This document shows, in pieces, positions 7,221 through 14,597 of a stretch of DNA of 64,000 bases. Both the position numbers and the translations under genes were made by a program. Each line of letters opens with the position of its first letter. Positions within the stretch are counted from its first letter, which is position 1. A model generated the notes under the pieces. The model saw nothing but the letters and a program-made list of their open reading frames with translations, had not been told where the DNA came from and searched no databases. Source of the stretch: Trichococcus paludicola (GTDB lineage Bacteria; Bacillota; Bacilli; Lactobacillales; Aerococcaceae); the NCBI RefSeq assembly GCF_003052295.1, contig NZ_QBLC01000002.1:248001-312000 (forward strand), given 5' to 3'.

Positions 7221-8162
7221 ATGGGTAAATTATTATTGACAGGCGTTGATGGAAACCTAGGAAATCAGGCGGCGGAATACCTTTTGGATTTGGTTGAAAA
7301 AGATCAACTGATTTTCTGTGCATACAGCGAGGCTGCCCTAAAAAAATATGCGGACCTTGGTATTGAAACGCACGTCACAAACTTTAATCACAAGGATGGC
7401 TTGGCTGAAGCATTCTCAAATGCCGATAAAGTTGCATTGATTTCGATGCCTTTTGTTGGCGAAAAACGCCAAAACGCACATAAAAATGTGGTGGATGCAG
7501 CCAAAGAAGCCGGTGTTCAGCAGATCATTTACACTTCGTTGGTCAATGCGGCTGACGAATCCAACCCAAGCGTCGAAAAAATCGACCATATCTTCACAGA
7601 GGACTACATCAATGAAGTCGGAATGGATCATATTTTCCTGCGCAATTCCCAATATGCCGAAGCCATGGTCACCAACTACTTCACTTTCGTAAAAATGGGC
7701 GGCGTGATGCAGAATAACCAAGCTGACGGCAAAATGGCCTACATTTCCCGCAAGGATTGCGCCAAAGCGGTTGCGCATGCTCTGGCTACCGACAAATACC
7801 ACGATGCGGTTTTGAACATCAACGGACCTGAATTGATGACCATCACGGATTTCGTGAATTACGGCAATGAAGCGACAGGCAACAACGTCAGCTATCAAGC
7901 CATCTCTGATGAAGAAAACTACGCTATCTTTGACGCAATGGGCGTGCCGAGAACAACAGAAGGTGCATTCAAAAAAGACTCCGAAGCACCCTTCTCTTCT
8001 GAAGGCATGGTCACTTTCGGAGAAGCTATCCGCCTAGGCAAGATGGACAACTTCACGGATGATTTCAAACAACTGACCGGCGAAGAAGCCATCACAGTGA
8101 AATACATGTTCGAAAATGCTGACGACTTCCAAGTCGGCGAACGCCATTCGGAAGATACATGA
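7221..8162 (+). CDS. NmrA/QorB-like NAD(P)-binding oxidoreductase
   Basis: A 313-residue atypical short-chain dehydrogenase. The Rossmann motif is GVDGNLGNQAA at about residues 8-18, followed by the NmrA-type segments VALISMPFVGEKR and IIYTSLVNAA. Relatives include the quinone reductase QorB and NADP-sensing NmrA proteins. AGGAGA lies nine bases before the ATG. It sits directly downstream of the LysR gene, which suggests LysR-controlled expression. The usual redox targets are quinones or electrophiles; here that is inferred. Confidence 0.82.
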   Translation: MGKLLLTGVDGNLGNQAAEYLLDLVEKDQLIFCAYSEAALKKYADLGIETHVTNFNHKDGLAEAFSNADKVALISMPFVGEKRQNAHKNVVDAAKEAGVQQIIYTSLVNAADESNPSVEKIDHIFTEDYINEVGMDHIFLRNSQYAEAMVTNYFTFVKMGGVMQNNQADGKMAYISRKDCAKAVAHALATDKYHDAVLNINGPELMTITDFVNYGNEATGNNVSYQAISDEENYAIFDAMGVPRTTEGAFKKDSEAPFSSEGMVTFGEAIRLGKMDNFTDDFKQLTGEEAITVKYMFENADDFQVGERHSEDT

Positions 8163-8193
8163 TTCCAGTTGTAGAAATTTATTAAAAGAAAGC

Positions 8194-8214
8194 ATACCAT
8201 TTTCAAAATGGTAT
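8194..8214. repeat. 21-bp near-perfect palindrome
   Basis: Ten-base arms ATACCATTTT and AAAATGGTAT flank a single C. It overlaps the further palindrome GGTATACC at 8210-8217. It lies 31 bases after the reductase stop codon. It has no T run of its own, and a separate terminator follows, so it may be a protein-binding site or an RNA 3' end stabiliser. Confidence 0.5.
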
Positions 8215-8240
8215 ACCAAAGTTGTACCAAAATCCTCAAA

Positions 8241-8282
8241 AAAAGGTTCCAATCACTGAAGAGTAGTGGTTGGAACCTTTTT
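8241..8282 (+). terminator. Intrinsic terminator of the NmrA-like gene
   Basis: AAAAGGTTCCAATCACT and AGTGGTTGGAACCTTTT form a long stem with one mismatch and a seven-base loop, followed by T residues. The A run on the left side makes it usable in both directions, as fits its position between convergent genes. Confidence 0.85.
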
Positions 8283-8401
8283 ATATTCATTTCAGCTAGT
8301 TCAATCCTAGCCTCTTTTTTATACATATTTTATTGTAATTGTTCTTGAAAGTGAATTTAACTAAGTCATGGAATTTATTTCTATTTAAACTTCATATTGT
8401 A

Positions 8402-8590
8402 CTATTCAGATAACTTATCCAAATCTGCTTTATCTACGAAAAAATGAACTTCCCCAGTCTCTAGATTAACATTTGCCTTTACTTCAACATTTTTTTGAAT
8501 AAACTTTCCTTTTCCAGTATCTAGTTTCAATCTCATAGCACCATCTTTCAAAGCAGCACTGTACGTAATAGTTCTAAATTCTTTTTCCAT
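8402..8590 (-). CDS. Small hypothetical protein, 62 residues
   Basis: I do not recognise this protein. It has 62 residues, a mixed charge, no membrane segment, and a beta-strand-like alternation (RTITYSAAL, AMRLKLDTG, KNVEVKANVNLETGEVHFFV) ending in an acidic helix (DKADLDKLSE). GGTGGAG eight bases before the ATG supports real translation. It lies in an islet clearly more AT-rich than its neighbours, with AT-rich codon choice, suggesting acquisition by transfer. A 13-bp inverted repeat lies just upstream. Confidence 0.7.
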   Translation of the reverse strand: MEKEFRTITYSAALKDGAMRLKLDTGKGKFIQKNVEVKANVNLETGEVHFFVDKADLDKLSE

Positions 8591-8608
8591 TTATTTCTCC
8601 ACCTTTAC

Positions 8609-8658
8609 TAAGATTATATTATAAACAGTTTTATTGAAAATATTTTAATATAATCTTA
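8609..8658. repeat. 13-bp inverted repeats upstream of the 62-residue ORF
   Basis: TAAGATTATATTA (8609-8621) and TAATATAATCTTA (8646-8658) are perfect inverted arms 24 bases apart. Each contains a TATAAT-like hexamer read on one strand. The nearer arm is only about 20 bases from the small ORF start. Dual promoter elements, an operator pair, or terminal repeats are all possible. Confidence 0.5.
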
Positions 8659-8829
8659 CCACTAAAATAATCCGAACCAATATAATTTAAAGAGATATCT
8701 TAATTTGAAATTCTCACGATTTCCAATTCTGCTAATAGAATTCTTGATGCTTAAGTTCGAGGACAAATAATACCGCAACTAAATAATTTGTGTTATAACT
8801 ATATTCGAATGATTTTAGAGGAGGTACCT
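8659..8829. other. AT-rich spacer before the ABC exporter
   Basis: No gene is seen here. The spacer presumably contains the exporter promoter, but no -35/-10 pair stands out. GAGGAGG at 8818-8824 is the exporter ribosome-binding site. Confidence 0.4.
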
Positions 8830-10554
8830 ATGCTTAAACGTTTTTTCGGCTATTATAAACCCTATAAGCAGCTTTTTATGCTTGATTTTTGTTGCGCTAT
8901 TTTGGCGGCTGTCCTGGAACTTTCTTTCCCGGTCGTCGTCAACAGCATCATTGACTCCATTTTGCCTTCCGGGGAGTGGAATCTGATCCTCTTGGTTTCG
9001 CTGGGGCTGTTGATTTTGTACATCGTCAACACGGCGATGCAGTATATCGTCGTCTATTTCGGGCATGTACTCGGGGTCAACATCGAGACCGATATGCGCC
9101 GGGAACTGTACGGCCACATGCAGAAGCAGCCTTTCAGCTACTATGATGACCAACAGACCGGCAAATTGATGTCGCGGCTGACGACTGATCTGTTCGAAAT
9201 CTCCGAAGTAGCGCATCACGGACCCGAAGATATCTTCATCACCATCATCACCTTGTTGGGATCGTTTTTGTTGATGCTGCAGATTCATGTGCCGTTGGCG
9301 ATCGCCACTTTCGTCATGATTCCCTTCATTACGATTGCGCTCGTCTTTTTCAACAAGAAAATGACGAAGATCAACACCCGCATTTTTGAAGAGCTGGGGG
9401 AATTCAGCGCGGGGATTGAAGCATCTGTCAGCGGCATCCGCGTGGTGCAGGCATTCGCAAACGAAGCCTATGAAGCGAAACGGTTCGAGGGGTTGAACCA
9501 GGCTTATCGCCGTTCCAAAATGGCCTTCTACAAAATGATGGGCATCAGTTCTTCCTATAATTATTTGCTAATCCGGCTGATCAACCTGTTCGCGCTGTTC
9601 TTCGGAGCCTACTACACGATCCAAGGCCAGCTTTCCTACGGCGAGTTCGTCGGTTTCATCCTCTTGTCCAACATCTTTGTACGTCCGATCGAGAAGGTGA
9701 ACACGATGATCGAAAGTTATCCGAAAGGGATCGCCGGCTTCAGACGCTTCACCGAAGAGTTGGACCGCACCCCGGATATTCTGGATAAACCCGGTGCTAT
9801 CGAAGTGAGCCATCTGAAAGGCGATATCATCTACAACCAAGTGTCATTCGGCTATGACGGTTCCAAAAAAGTGTTGGATGGGATCAATCTGAAGATTATG
9901 GCCGGCGAAACGGTCGCTTTCGTCGGTCCAAGCGGCGCGGGGAAAACGACCTTGTGCAACCTCCTTCCCCGCTTTTACGAAGCAACGGAAGGGACCATCA
10001 CTGTCGACGGCATCAATATCCAGGATCTGACACTCCGATCCTTGCGCAACCAAATCGGCGTCGTGCAACAGGATGTCTTCCTTTTCCCGGGAACCGTCAG
10101 GGAAAATATCGCCTATGGGAAATTGGACGCAACCGATGCGGAAATCCAACAAGCAGCCCAGATGGCCAATCTCGACAAGGTCATCGCGGAGATGCCGCTT
10201 GGATTCGATACGATGATCGGAGAACGCGGCGTCAAATTGTCCGGCGGGCAGAAACAGCGGCTTTCGATTGCGCGCATGTTCCTGAAAAATCCGCCTATCC
10301 TGATTTTGGATGAGGCGACTTCCGCGTTGGATACCGAAACCGAACAAGTCATCCAGGAATCCTTGGATAACTTGTCTAAAGGTCGGACGACTCTGATCAT
10401 CGCGCACCGCTTGACGACCATCAAGCATGCCGACAGGATCATCGTCGTCGATGAACAAGGGATTTCCGAACAAGGCTCGCACAAGGAATTGCTGGCTCAG
10501 GACGGAACCTACCGTCGCCTCTACGAGGCTCAGTTTTTGGGAATCGACCAGTGA
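8830..10554 (+). CDS. ABC exporter half-transporter (permease-ATPase fusion)
   Basis: A 574-residue membrane protein of the Sav1866/MsbA type. Six transmembrane helices occupy roughly residues 1-310. The nucleotide-binding domain has Walker A GPSGAGKTT near residue 366, signature LSGGQ near 470, Walker B ILILDEATSALD near 490 and the H-loop IIAHRLTT. It works as a dimer; since no partner gene is adjacent, a homodimer is likely. The start at 8830 follows GAGGAGG; the frame is open a little further upstream. Substrate (drug, lipid or peptide) cannot be deduced. Confidence 0.93.
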   Translation: MLKRFFGYYKPYKQLFMLDFCCAILAAVLELSFPVVVNSIIDSILPSGEWNLILLVSLGLLILYIVNTAMQYIVVYFGHVLGVNIETDMRRELYGHMQKQPFSYYDDQQTGKLMSRLTTDLFEISEVAHHGPEDIFITIITLLGSFLLMLQIHVPLAIATFVMIPFITIALVFFNKKMTKINTRIFEELGEFSAGIEASVSGIRVVQAFANEAYEAKRFEGLNQAYRRSKMAFYKMMGISSSYNYLLIRLINLFALFFGAYYTIQGQLSYGEFVGFILLSNIFVRPIEKVNTMIESYPKGIAGFRRFTEELDRTPDILDKPGAIEVSHLKGDIIYNQVSFGYDGSKKVLDGINLKIMAGETVAFVGPSGAGKTTLCNLLPRFYEATEGTITVDGINIQDLTLRSLRNQIGVVQQDVFLFPGTVRENIAYGKLDATDAEIQQAAQMANLDKVIAEMPLGFDTMIGERGVKLSGGQKQRLSIARMFLKNPPILILDEATSALDTETEQVIQESLDNLSKGRTTLIIAHRLTTIKHADRIIVVDEQGISEQGSHKELLAQDGTYRRLYEAQFLGIDQ

Positions 10555-10574
10555 TCCTCAAAAGTAACTAAAGA

Positions 10575-10620
10575 AAAAACAAGAACGGCAACCCAGCGAT
10601 TGGGTTGCCGTTCTTGTTTG
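10575..10620. terminator. Bidirectional terminator
   Basis: AAGAACGGCAACCCA and TGGGTTGCCGTTCTT pair around a short loop, with an A run on the left and a T-rich tail on the right. It separates the convergent exporter gene (+) and flavoprotein gene (-), and can serve both. Confidence 0.85.
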
Positions 10621-10635
10621 TTATCGGTGATTCAT

Positions 10636-12177
10636 TTATTCCTTAGATTGGACGTAACTAGCTGATTGATTCCCTGCTTGGCGTCCGAATACGATGATGT
10701 CCGCTACAGCATTGCCGCCGATACGGTTGCTGCCGTGTACGCCTCCGGTAACTTCGCCGGCAGCGTAAAGACCTTCAATGACAGTGTCTTCCGTACTGAT
10801 GACTTGTGCGTTGGCATTGATTTTCAATCCGCCCATTGTGTGGTGGATACCAGGCGCAATCTGGATTGCGTAGTAAGGTGCCGTGGCTAACGGGTTATTC
10901 AGGGCTGTTTGACGGTTGAACACGCCATCCACTTGAGAAGCGACTGTTTCGTTCCATGTAGTCAATGTTTGCGCTAATGTTGCGCCGTCGATTCCCAGTT
11001 GACCTGCCAAAGCCTCGATTGTTTCATCCGATTGGACAAAGCCTTTTTCGATGTACGTGTTGACTGCTTTCACACGGTCCTTCACGCCTGCATCAAAAAT
11101 AAGGTAAGCATAGCCTTCTTCTAAAGCATTGATTGCTGCTGAAACTGTGTCGCGGGTTTCCATTTCATTGATGAAACGTTCGCCTTGTTGATTCACAAGG
11201 ATAGCGCCTTCGCCGCGGATCGCTTCAGTGATCAGGTAAGAAGATTCCTGATGCACGGTCGGGTGGATCTGGATTTGATCCATGTCGACGACTGCGGCTC
11301 CGATAGCTTGCGCCATTTTGATGCCGTCTCCTGTCGATCCTGGTTGGTTGGTGGTGACATAGCCTTCAAGTTGAGGTGCAAGTTCTGTGACCATCTCCAA
11401 GTCAGCTCCGAATCCGCCGGTTGCGATGATGACTGCATCAGAGGAAACCGTGATTTCACCTTCGTTGTTGAAGTCGACTTTGACGCCGCTTGCTTTATCG
11501 TCGGTCACGATGACTTCCTTTACATCCGAATTCACGAACAATGGAATCTCGCGTTCCATGACATTCGCGTATAAACCTTTAACCAAGTATTGACCGACTG
11601 CTGAACCATCGGATGGACGATGCGTACGGTTCACGCTCATTCCGCCTGTAACGGTGATGTTATTCAAAGTGATGCCCATTGTGTCCAACCAATCGATGGC
11701 GGATGCGGAATTGTCGACAAGATAGTGCAATAATTCGGGATTGTTTGTGCTCTTCCCGCCAGCCAATGTTTCTTCATAGAATAATTCATTTGAGTCTGCG
11801 ATGCCTTGTTCCGCTTGGAATTTCGTTGCGGATGCGTTCATGCCTGCGGAAGACTTCATTGTATTTCCGCCGTGGACTGGCATTTTTTCGAAGATGACCG
11901 GATTTAGGCCGGCATCCTTCGCTGAAATAGCCGCTGTCAAACCAGCGCCGCCGGAACCGATAATGATGACATCATAGCTTTTCTTCAGTTCTTCAGGATC
12001 AGTATAGGTAACCTCTGATGCGCCTGTCACAGCCTCCACTGATTCAGAACTTGCAGCAATCGATTCCTCACTTTCAACAGCAACACTTGAGTCTGCTGCG
12101 TTGTCCGTGTTCGCTCCACAACCGGATAACAACATAAACATACTTAAAGCAGATATTAAGCCTATTCTCTTTTTCAT
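10636..12177 (-). CDS. Surface lipoprotein flavoprotein, fumarate reductase-like
   Basis: A 513-residue FAD-dependent reductase of the flavocytochrome c/fumarate reductase family. The lipobox LLSGC places Cys20 as the lipid anchor, so it acts outside the membrane. A Ser/Glu-rich linker contains VEAVTGASEVT (residues 47-57), which resembles the FMN-attachment motif modified by ApbE. The FAD motif is GSGGAG (74-79). Fumarate reductase active-site residues are all present: His305 (QIHPT), Arg321 (RGEGA), His446 (HHTMGG) and Arg485 (GSNRIGG). Its likely role is extracellular electron transfer to fumarate or a related enoate; the substrate is inferred. GGGGGAG precedes the ATG. No electron-donor gene (apbE, ndh2, pplA) is in the window. 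Confidence 0.88.
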   Translation of the reverse strand: MKKRIGLISALSMFMLLSGCGANTDNAADSSVAVESEESIAASSESVEAVTGASEVTYTDPEELKKSYDVIIIGSGGAGLTAAISAKDAGLNPVIFEKMPVHGGNTMKSSAGMNASATKFQAEQGIADSNELFYEETLAGGKSTNNPELLHYLVDNSASAIDWLDTMGITLNNITVTGGMSVNRTHRPSDGSAVGQYLVKGLYANVMEREIPLFVNSDVKEVIVTDDKASGVKVDFNNEGEITVSSDAVIIATGGFGADLEMVTELAPQLEGYVTTNQPGSTGDGIKMAQAIGAAVVDMDQIQIHPTVHQESSYLITEAIRGEGAILVNQQGERFINEMETRDTVSAAINALEEGYAYLIFDAGVKDRVKAVNTYIEKGFVQSDETIEALAGQLGIDGATLAQTLTTWNETVASQVDGVFNRQTALNNPLATAPYYAIQIAPGIHHTMGGLKINANAQVISTEDTVIEGLYAAGEVTGGVHGSNRIGGNAVADIIVFGRQAGNQSASYVQSKE

Positions 12178-12351
12178 TCTTACTCCCCCACTTCTTTTAC
12201 TTACTTTTACATTGTATTTTTTTTATCATGATTTGTACAGGGATAATTTGATAAACAAGGCTTTCTAACAATATTCTTATTTACATTCGAGATGATTCAC
12301 GGGAAACATTTATATTTTTCGCACAATCTTTTTTTTGGCATGGAGATTCAG

Positions 12352-12401
12352 AAAAAAACAGCAACGAAACCAAATATCTGCATATTGGTTTCGCTGCTGT
12401 C
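12352..12401 (-). terminator. Terminator of the lone ABC ATPase gene
   Basis: CAGCAACGAAACCAA and TTGGTTTCGCTGCTG pair around a short AT-rich loop. On the minus strand a run of seven T follows. It lies about 20 bases after the ATPase stop codon. Confidence 0.85.
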
Positions 12402-12420
12402 TTCTCTTCACTCTAATTCT

Positions 12421-13194
12421 TCATTTAGGAAAGACCGCCAGCCTGTTTTTGGACATGCGGACTATTTGCACCGGTTTTTCATAGAAATCATTCAGGATTT
12501 CCTCTTTCAGCAAGTCGCTTGTTTTGCCTGTCTTATGGATGGAACCGTCCTTCAGCAGCATCAGTTTTTTGAAGCACGGCAGGATTTCCTCGGTGTGGTG
12601 GCTGACATAAATCATCGTCGGCCCTTCAGGTTCATCAGCTATCCGCTGGATATCATTCAAAAGTTTCTCTTTTGCGAACAGATCAAGGCCATTGCAGGGC
12701 TCGTCCAATATCAAGATTTCCGGTTCGGCCATCAAAGCACGGGCGATTAAAATGATCTGTTGTTGGCCTTGAGATAGGATGCCGTAACGAAAACCGATCA
12801 GTTCTTTTCCGCCGCATTTTATCAAGAGATCCAGCGCCTGTTGTTTTTCAGCTTCAGTTGGGATGGTCCAGACGCCGATTGAAGCGAACTTTCCGCTGAG
12901 GACGATGTGTTCGGCGATGTCGTTGGGATTCAGCTGTTGTTGGAGCGCCGAACTGACCCAGCCTATCCGTTTGCGCAATTCCGGTATGGCCGTTTGCCCG
13001 AAAGTCTCGCCCAACACGATCAGTTTGCCGCTGCTAGGCCACAGATAGCCGTTCAACAGTTGCAGCAAGGTTGTCTTGCCGGAACCGTTCAATCCGAGTA
13101 TGGCCCAGTGTTCGCCTTTGGTTGCTTGCCAATTGATGTCGTTCAAAATTTTCCGGTTTTCGCGAATGACGTTCACGTGGTCGAATCTGATCAT
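12421..13194 (-). CDS. Stand-alone ABC transporter ATP-binding protein (YlmA-like)
   Basis: A 257-residue cytoplasmic ATPase. It has Walker A GLNGSGKTT (34-42), the variant signature LSQGQ (140-144), Walker B ILILDEP (160-166) and the H-loop YVSHH. The pattern resembles Bacillus YlmA and the ModF-type ATPases. No permease or binding-protein gene is adjacent, so its membrane partner, if any, is elsewhere. GGGGTGA precedes the ATG. The LSQGQ in place of LSGGQ is a family variant and not a defect. Confidence 0.88.
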   Translation of the reverse strand: MIRFDHVNVIRENRKILNDINWQATKGEHWAILGLNGSGKTTLLQLLNGYLWPSSGKLIVLGETFGQTAIPELRKRIGWVSSALQQQLNPNDIAEHIVLSGKFASIGVWTIPTEAEKQQALDLLIKCGGKELIGFRYGILSQGQQQIILIARALMAEPEILILDEPCNGLDLFAKEKLLNDIQRIADEPEGPTMIYVSHHTEEILPCFKKLMLLKDGSIHKTGKTSDLLKEEILNDFYEKPVQIVRMSKNRLAVFPK

Positions 13195-13368
13195 TACATC
13201 ACCCCATCTATAGTATTGTGGTTATTGGGCATCCTTTAGTGCGAATATACCACATTTGCCCCATCCGGAAAAGGCTTTCGCCACCACACACCTTACACAA
13301 CAAAAAATGAGAAAAGCATCGCATCACACCGCAATGTCATCTATACTATAGAATGAGGTGGAAAATGT

Positions 13369-14238
13369 ATGGAACAGAATAAAGAAAAAGTATCCTTGAT
13401 CATAGAAGGAGGGGCCATGCGGGGCGTCTTTTGCGCAGGGGTCATCAGCACTTTGCTGCGTCAAGAAATCTACTTGGATTATGTCATCGGTGTCTCTTCC
13501 GGATCGGCCAACGGCATCAATTATGTCAGCCGTGACCTGGTCCGCACGAAAGCATCATTTGTTGATATCGCCGCCAATCCGGCTTTTTCGGGAATGAAAT
13601 ATCTGCTCAACGGGCAGGGATATTTCAACACCAAATATATTTATGAAGATGCAATCACGACCGATATTCCCTTTCAATTCGATTCATTCAAGCAAAATCC
13701 AGCTTCAATGAAGATCGTCGTGACGGACATGGAAACCGCTAAGCCTGTTTATTTCGATAAGGATGACATCCCAACCAGTGCAGAGTTGGGCCTCAAAATC
13801 AGGGCCTCCTCCACGGTGCCTTTGCTGATGCCCCCTACCCAAATCAACGGCAAATTCTATCTGGACGGCGGCATCGTCGACTCGCTTCCGATCGAAAAAG
13901 CGATAGCAGACGGCAACCAAAAGCACGTGATCCTGCTGACGCGTCCGCGTGGCTACATCAAGGAAAAGCAGCGCTTCAGCGCCATAATCCGGCGCCATCT
14001 GCGGGCTTATCCCGAAATTATTGCAGCCATTGAACAGCGGCACATCGCCTACAACCGATCGATGGCGTTGATTGAGCAACTGGAAAAGGAAGGCAAGGCG
14101 TTTGTGATCGCGCCAGACCAGCTTGCAATCGGCAGGATGGAACGTAATGTGCAGCGTCTGGATGCCTATTATCAGTATGCCGAACGCGCCTCGGAAAGGC
14201 AGCTCCCTGATTTGCGGGACTTTTTGGCAAGACGATGA
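13369..14238 (+). CDS. Patatin-like phospholipase family protein
   Basis: A 289-residue hydrolase. The oxyanion loop is GGAMRG (14-19). The nucleophile elbow GVSSG has Ser43, and the catalytic dyad is completed by Asp166 in LDGGIVD. Size and pattern resemble E. coli YjjU-type patatins. The enzyme would release fatty acids from lipids; its natural substrate is unknown. GAGGTGG precedes the ATG. It is divergent from the ABC ATPase gene. A weak imperfect hairpin at about 14245-14271 may end the transcript before the ilv promoter. Confidence 0.87.
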   Translation: MEQNKEKVSLIIEGGAMRGVFCAGVISTLLRQEIYLDYVIGVSSGSANGINYVSRDLVRTKASFVDIAANPAFSGMKYLLNGQGYFNTKYIYEDAITTDIPFQFDSFKQNPASMKIVVTDMETAKPVYFDKDDIPTSAELGLKIRASSTVPLLMPPTQINGKFYLDGGIVDSLPIEKAIADGNQKHVILLTRPRGYIKEKQRFSAIIRRHLRAYPEIIAAIEQRHIAYNRSMALIEQLEKEGKAFVIAPDQLAIGRMERNVQRLDAYYQYAERASERQLPDLRDFLARR

Positions 14239-14296
14239 TCCGCACAAAAGAATCACCCAGCGTATTCATTTTGGGCAATTATTAGAAATAAGTGAA

Positions 14297-14311
14297 AATA
14301 ATATGAAAATT
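14297..14311 (+). promoter_or_regulatory. Candidate CodY box upstream of ilv
   Basis: AATAATATGAAAATT matches 12 of 15 positions of the CodY consensus AATTTTCWGAAAATT. It ends five bases before the ilv -35 box, a position where CodY binding would block RNA polymerase. codY itself is at 42671-43489. Binding is inferred, not shown. Confidence 0.55.
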
Positions 14312-14315
14312 ACCG

Positions 14316-14344
14316 TTGACACTCTCATGTAAATCTTATATGAT
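14316..14344 (+). promoter_or_regulatory. ilv operon promoter
   Basis: TTGACA (14316-14321), a 17-base spacer and TATGAT (14339-14344) form a near-consensus vegetative promoter. Transcription should start near 14351, giving a leader RNA of about 200 bases before the terminator and about 250 before ilvB. Confidence 0.8.
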
Positions 14345-14396
14345 TATATCAATCACTTAAGCAATAACAAATCCATATAGAAATCAGGTATCCCAT

Positions 14397-14444
14397 ATGA
14401 AAACGATGAATCCACTAAACATTATTATCGTCTTAATGATCTAG
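14397..14444 (+). CDS. ilv leader peptide
   Basis: The 15-residue frame reads MKTMNPLNIIIVLMI and stops at TAG 14442-14444. Seven of 15 codons are for Ile, Leu or Val, including Ile-Ile-Ile-Val-Leu in a row. It lies between the strong ilv promoter and a terminator that precedes ilvB. This is the layout of a ribosome-mediated transcription attenuator for branched-chain amino acids. The upstream CAGGTA is only a modest ribosome-binding site. The stop codon falls inside a segment that can pair with 14477-14488. It is not a T-box: no specifier stem or T-box sequence is present. Confidence 0.8.
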   Translation: MKTMNPLNIIIVLMI

Positions 14445-14548
14445 GAGTTAAACACTGTAGAAATTTTTTGCAGATTGTTTAAGTCCTATTTGTGGTAATC
14501 AAATGGGATGAAGCATCCCATCATTGATTGATGAGGATGCTTTTTTTT
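14442..14548 (+). promoter_or_regulatory. ilv attenuator RNA with alternative pairings and terminator
   Basis: Segment 1 (14442-14453) pairs with segment 2 (14477-14488) at 11 of 12 positions. Segment 2 (14484-14492) can instead pair with segment 3 (14500-14508), with one G-U. Segment 3 (14503-14510) can instead pair perfectly with 14514-14521, which destroys the terminator. The terminator stem is 14511-14523 with 14529-14542 (one bulge), followed by eight T at 14541-14548. The pairings are read by eye; folding energies were not computed. Confidence 0.72.
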
Positions 14549-14597
14549 ATCCATATTGCAAACGGACAAAGGAAAAACGAGAAACGGGGAGATTAAA

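Noticed and set aside
14351-14597. T-box riboswitch in the ilv leader
   Set aside because: No T-box sequence and no specifier-loop stem. A leader peptide rich in Ile/Leu/Val codons explains the region better.
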